8,400 nt of DNA, taken from NCBI GenBank assembly GCA_902797925.1, contig CADBUT010000261.1, positions 1 through 8,400 on the forward strand, in the 5' to 3' direction. The notes under the pieces were generated by a model. The model ran no database searches and had not been told where the DNA came from. It saw only the letters and a program-made list of their open reading frames with translations. Source of the stretch: an uncultured Spirochaetaceae bacterium. Its GTDB lineage: Bacteria; Spirochaetota; Spirochaetia; Treponematales; Treponemataceae. Shown one piece after another: positions 6,275 to 8,400 of the stretch. Every line of letters begins with the position of its first letter. Position 1 is the first letter of the stretch. The translations under genes and the position numbers were made by a program.

Positions 6275-6922
6275 ATGAAATACGGTGAATCAACTTTTGA
6301 CATTATTTACCTTTTGTTTGCGATAATTACTGGAATTGTAATTCTCGTCAAACGACGGAATGCTATTGAAAATCTCTTGGGAAGTGCAGCTTTTATTCTT
6401 GGCTGCGGTGATACCTGCCATCTTGTACCGCGGGTTCTCAACTATTTCATTGAAGCTGATTTTACAGCCTGGCTTGGGCTTGGCAAGCTCGTTACATCTG
6501 TCACGATGACCGTCTTTTATCTTCTGCTGTTTTTCCTGCATACAAAGCTTTTTAAGTGGGAAGATGAAAAGAAAAAATCCATGCAGCTGTGCCTCTGGCT
6601 GCTTACAGTCTGCCGCATTTTTATCTGCCTTCTGCCGGGAAACCACTGGTTTACAGGCGAAGGCTCGGTACTTTGGGGAACTCTAAGAAACATCCCGTTC
6701 ATTGCAATTGGTCTTTTGATTGTGATTATGTTTTACAAAAGCCGGAAGGAAAATCCACTTTTCAAAAGAATGTGGCTTTATGTAACACTATCCTTTCTTT
6801 TCTATATTCCGGTTGCAATTTTTGCACCACTCCTTCCAATGCTTGGAATGCTCATGCTACCTAAGACCGTGTGCTATATGCTGATGCTGGGCATATTTAT
6901 AAAAGCTTCGAATCAATTATAG
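6275..6922 (+). CDS. Uncharacterised membrane protein with about seven helices
   Basis: A 215-residue, almost entirely hydrophobic protein with about seven helices (near 8-25, 32-52, 66-90, 103-121, 137-154, 166-187 and 188-209). Distinctive conserved-looking segments are GDTCHLVPRVL at the end of helix 2, GLGKLVTSVTMTVFY in helix 3, WGTLRNIPF before helix 5, and FYIPV with MLGMLMLPKT in helices 6-7. I recall similar proteins in Clostridia and other gut Firmicutes but know no assigned function. Conserved His, Arg and Pro inside the membrane hint at a transporter-like or sensor/receptor-like role, which is inference. The ATG at 6275 is chosen over the TTG at 6272 because GGAG (6265-6268) lies 6 bases before it. 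The gene begins 15 bases after the cyclase stop and has no promoter of its own that I can see, so the two proteins may work together. It ends 4 bases from the convergent acetyltransferase gene. Confidence 0.88.
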   Translation: MKYGESTFDIIYLLFAIITGIVILVKRRNAIENLLGSAAFILGCGDTCHLVPRVLNYFIEADFTAWLGLGKLVTSVTMTVFYLLLFFLHTKLFKWEDEKKKSMQLCLWLLTVCRIFICLLPGNHWFTGEGSVLWGTLRNIPFIAIGLLIVIMFYKSRKENPLFKRMWLYVTLSFLFYIPVAIFAPLLPMLGMLMLPKTVCYMLMLGIFIKASNQL

Positions 6923-6926
6923 GCAC

Positions 6927-7442
6927 TTAATTTTCACCTTTCCACAGACTTTTGTAAATCTCGTTTTGCCCGCCCTTGTAATTGCCTATCCCTTCAAAGA
7001 ATGGCGAAAACCCGCACTTTTCCAGCACACGGCGTGATGCAAGATTTTCCTTAAGACAGATACCGTAGACTTCTGCAATGCCGGCAGCCTTAGTAATAAC
7101 TAGAAGAAAGGCCTTTACCGCTTCTGCAGCATAACCTCTGCCTGTAAATTTTTTTGCAATGTGATAGCCGAGTTCCCAAGTGCCATTTGCCAGCGGAACA
7201 AGTTGAACATATCCGATATTTGCCCCATCTTCCTTCAAAAGAACTGGATAAACCTGCGGACCTTCAAAATTTCCATATTGAGAAATTAAAAAATCAATAG
7301 TCTCGCGGGCTTCTTCCACTGTTTCAAAAACCTCGTCTGCAAGAAAACGTCTGGTATCATCATCAAGAGAATTTTCGTGAACGATTTGTGCCATATCTGG
7401 AGTGAATTCTGTGATTATAAGCCGCAGGCTTTCTATAAGCAT
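6927..7442 (-). CDS. GNAT-family N-acetyltransferase (RimJ/RimL type)
   Basis: A 171-residue cytoplasmic enzyme of the GNAT superfamily, Acetyltransf_3/RimJ-RimL type, which moves an acetyl group from acetyl-CoA to an amine on a protein or small molecule. The start IESLRLIITEFTPDM matches the usual opening of this family (a variant of ETERLILRPFT). The central strand LGYHIAKKFTGRGYAAEA (about 91-108) carries the acetyl-CoA pyrophosphate loop, and ENLASRRVLEKCGF (132-145) is the standard Asn-x-x-Ser motif followed by the terminal Gly-Phe. Length is typical. The substrate cannot be predicted. The ribosome binding site before the ATG at 7442 is weak (AAAGA at a long spacing), but the family match begins right at this Met. 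It is tail to tail with the preceding membrane-protein gene (4-bp gap, no hairpin) and divergent from the ammonia-lyase gene. Confidence 0.92.
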   Translation of the reverse strand: MLIESLRLIITEFTPDMAQIVHENSLDDDTRRFLADEVFETVEEARETIDFLISQYGNFEGPQVYPVLLKEDGANIGYVQLVPLANGTWELGYHIAKKFTGRGYAAEAVKAFLLVITKAAGIAEVYGICLKENLASRRVLEKCGFSPFFEGIGNYKGGQNEIYKSLWKGEN

Positions 7443-7518
7443 AGGTTAATTATCTTTAAGTCAAAATTGATATTCTTTGAAAAGCTGCCAAGCATCATTC
7501 AAAAAGCTTTGCACATTT

Positions 7519-7527
7519 ATTATAACA
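7519..7527 (-). promoter_or_regulatory. Extended -10 promoter element for the GNAT gene
   Basis: TGTTATAAT on the minus strand is identical to the extended -10 elements before the cyclase operon and the two-helix membrane gene. No convincing -35 is seen. Transcription would start near 7512 and leave a leader of about 70 bases. The 226-base region 7443-7668 holds this element and the likely lyase promoter; I see no further gene in it. Confidence 0.5.
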
Positions 7528-7638
7528 CGGCAGGGCTTTTTATTCTATTAAGAAACTGTATTGCAAAATAATTTATAAGTTCAGATTATTTTGCTGTATT
7601 TCTTCACTGCTTCAATGGAATAATAATGCAAATTGGTG

Positions 7639-7644
7639 TATATT
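7639..7644 (+). promoter_or_regulatory. Possible -10 element for the ammonia-lyase gene
   Basis: TATATT, preceded directly by TG, ends 24 bases before the ATG at 7669. The hexamer at a 17-base spacer (TGGAAT) is a poor -35. GGAAGA (7658-7663) then serves as ribosome binding site, 5 bases before the ATG. Confidence 0.35.
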
Positions 7645-7668
7645 AGTGTTCAAAATTGGAAGAATAGT

Positions 7669-8400
7669 ATGAAAACTGTTTGTGGAAATGATTTAACAAT
7701 CGAAGATGTTTGTGATGTTGCCCTGCAGGGCGAAGAAGTAAAGCTGCCGGAAGATAAAGCCTTTTGGGAAACTCTTGAAAAGAGCCGCAAATTTCTTGAA
7801 GACTATATTGCAACCGGTGTACCGACCTATGGTGTAACAACTGACTTTGGTGACAGCTGCCATAATCAGATAAGCGTTGAAAAAGCCGGCGAACTCCAGC
7901 GTGTAATCTGCACCTATCACGGAATTGGTCTTGGCCCGAAATTCGACCACGAAACAGGCCGTGCAGTTGTGCTTGCCCGCCTGAACGGAAACGTAAAAGG
8001 CGGCCATTCAGCAATCCGCCCTGCCCTTGCCCGTATGATGGTAACTCTTCTGAACAAGGATATTATTCCGGTAATTCCTCAGCTTGGTTCTGTTGGTGCA
8101 AGCGGCGACCTTACACCGCTGAGCTATCTTGGTGCGGTTATTATGGGACAGCGTGAGGTCTACTATAAAGGCAAGATTGTTCCGACTGCCGAAGCCTTCA
8201 AGGCAGAAGGAATTGAGCCTCTTCCAATTGAAGCAAAGGAAGGCCTTGCAATTATGAACGGTACATCAGTTATGACAGCCGTTGCTTCTCTTGCCTGGAA
8301 AAAGGCAGAACGCCTTGCAAATATTTCAGACTTTCTTACAGCAGTAACTTCAGAAATTACCCGCGGAAAAGATACTCCTTTTGTTGCAAAGGTTAGCGAG
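7669..8400 (+). CDS. MIO-type histidine/aromatic amino acid ammonia-lyase, first 244 residues (cut by right edge)
   Basis: Open from the ATG at 7669 to the window end; full family members are about 500 residues, so roughly half is visible. The enzyme removes ammonia non-oxidatively from His, Tyr or Phe to give the unsaturated acid. Hallmarks are: Tyr54 in YGVTTDFG; the GSVGASGDLTPLSY block, whose Ala144-Ser145-Gly146 cyclise to the MIO cofactor; and EGLAIMNGTS with Asn197. The substrate-selectivity position reads Tyr83-His84 (CTYHGIGLGP). Classical histidine lyases have Ser-His here, tyrosine lyases His-Leu and phenylalanine lyases Phe-Leu. The pattern TTDFGDS...TYHGIGLGP is closer, from memory, to lyases in aryl-polyene-type clusters, often auto-annotated as HutH. 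I therefore give no gene symbol: histidine breakdown remains possible. GGAAGA at a 5-base spacing supports the start. It is divergent from the GNAT gene. Confidence 0.9.
   Translation, partial: MKTVCGNDLTIEDVCDVALQGEEVKLPEDKAFWETLEKSRKFLEDYIATGVPTYGVTTDFGDSCHNQISVEKAGELQRVICTYHGIGLGPKFDHETGRAVVLARLNGNVKGGHSAIRPALARMMVTLLNKDIIPVIPQLGSVGASGDLTPLSYLGAVIMGQREVYYKGKIVPTAEAFKAEGIEPLPIEAKEGLAIMNGTSVMTAVASLAWKKAERLANISDFLTAVTSEITRGKDTPFVAKVSE

Noticed and set aside
6290..6646. Minus-strand open frame of 118 codons opposite the 215-residue membrane protein gene
   Set aside because: It is an antisense shadow; the plus-strand product has coherent helices, a good ribosome binding site and operon spacing.
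7480..7540. Bulged inverted repeat AAAAGC-TGCC / GGCA-GG-GCTTTT between the GNAT and lyase genes
   Set aside because: The loop is about 39 bases with a two-base bulge, and it spans the GNAT -10 element; it is too weak to call a terminator or riboswitch.
7589..7596. A third TTTTGCTG copy upstream of the lyase as part of a shared operator
   Set aside because: The same 8-mer also occurs inside genes (4292-4299 and, inverted, 1921-1928), and it is not placed against a -10 here; T-rich composition explains it well enough.
7643..8014. Overlapping minus-strand open frames (7643-8014 and 7693-8007) opposite the ammonia-lyase
   Set aside because: The plus strand encodes an unmistakable MIO lyase; the opposite frames are Arg/His-rich and featureless.
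1..8400. Search by eye for CRISPR repeats, insertion sequences, tRNA and attachment sites
   Set aside because: No spaced direct repeats, transposase-like protein, cloverleaf or flanking duplications were seen.

Overview
The window looks like a chromosomal segment of a host-associated or rumen/gut spirochaete, most likely a Treponema relative. This is inferred from the moderate G+C content, the style of the large class III cyclase with a multi-helix sensor, and the carbohydrate-esterase content. No rRNA or other phylogenetic marker is present, so the assignment is tentative. I see no mobile element, CRISPR array, tRNA or rRNA.

Left block (1-3139, all minus strand). Three genes overlap head to tail, so they almost certainly form one operon. 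Transcription order is: a cytoplasmic CE2-like SGNH esterase (3139 to 1985), a secreted SGNH/GDSL hydrolase with a signal peptide (1988 to 720), and a DUF763 protein (720 to beyond the left edge). The junctions are an ATGA overlap and a TGATG overlap. The two esterases suggest removal of acyl groups from sugars or glycans both outside and inside the cytoplasm. DUF763 has no known function.

Upstream of it (3223-3945, minus) is an A+T-richer orphan gene for a two-helix membrane protein. It is divergent from the next operon across a 199-bp region. That region holds two back-to-back extended -10 promoters and a perfect 8-bp inverted repeat lying almost exactly midway between them.

Centre (4145-6922, plus). 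A two-gene operon encodes a 704-residue membrane adenylate cyclase and, 15 bp later, a 215-residue membrane protein with about seven helices. The cyclase has an N-terminal seven-helix region, an eighth helix, an extracytoplasmic beta domain resembling a family 2 carbohydrate-binding module, a ninth helix, a coiled coil and a complete class III catalytic domain. The likely logic is detection of an external, perhaps polysaccharide, cue converted to cAMP.

Right (6927-8400). A GNAT acetyltransferase of the RimJ/RimL type lies tail to tail with the cyclase operon (4-bp gap). Divergent from it is the first 244 codons of an MIO-dependent aromatic amino acid/histidine ammonia-lyase, cut by the window edge. 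Its sequence flavour recalls the lyases of aryl-polyene-type clusters more than classical HutH, but this cannot be settled here.

The best candidates for something under-described are the CBM-like sensor cyclase with its small membrane partner, and the lyase at the right edge as a possible entry to a biosynthetic cluster.
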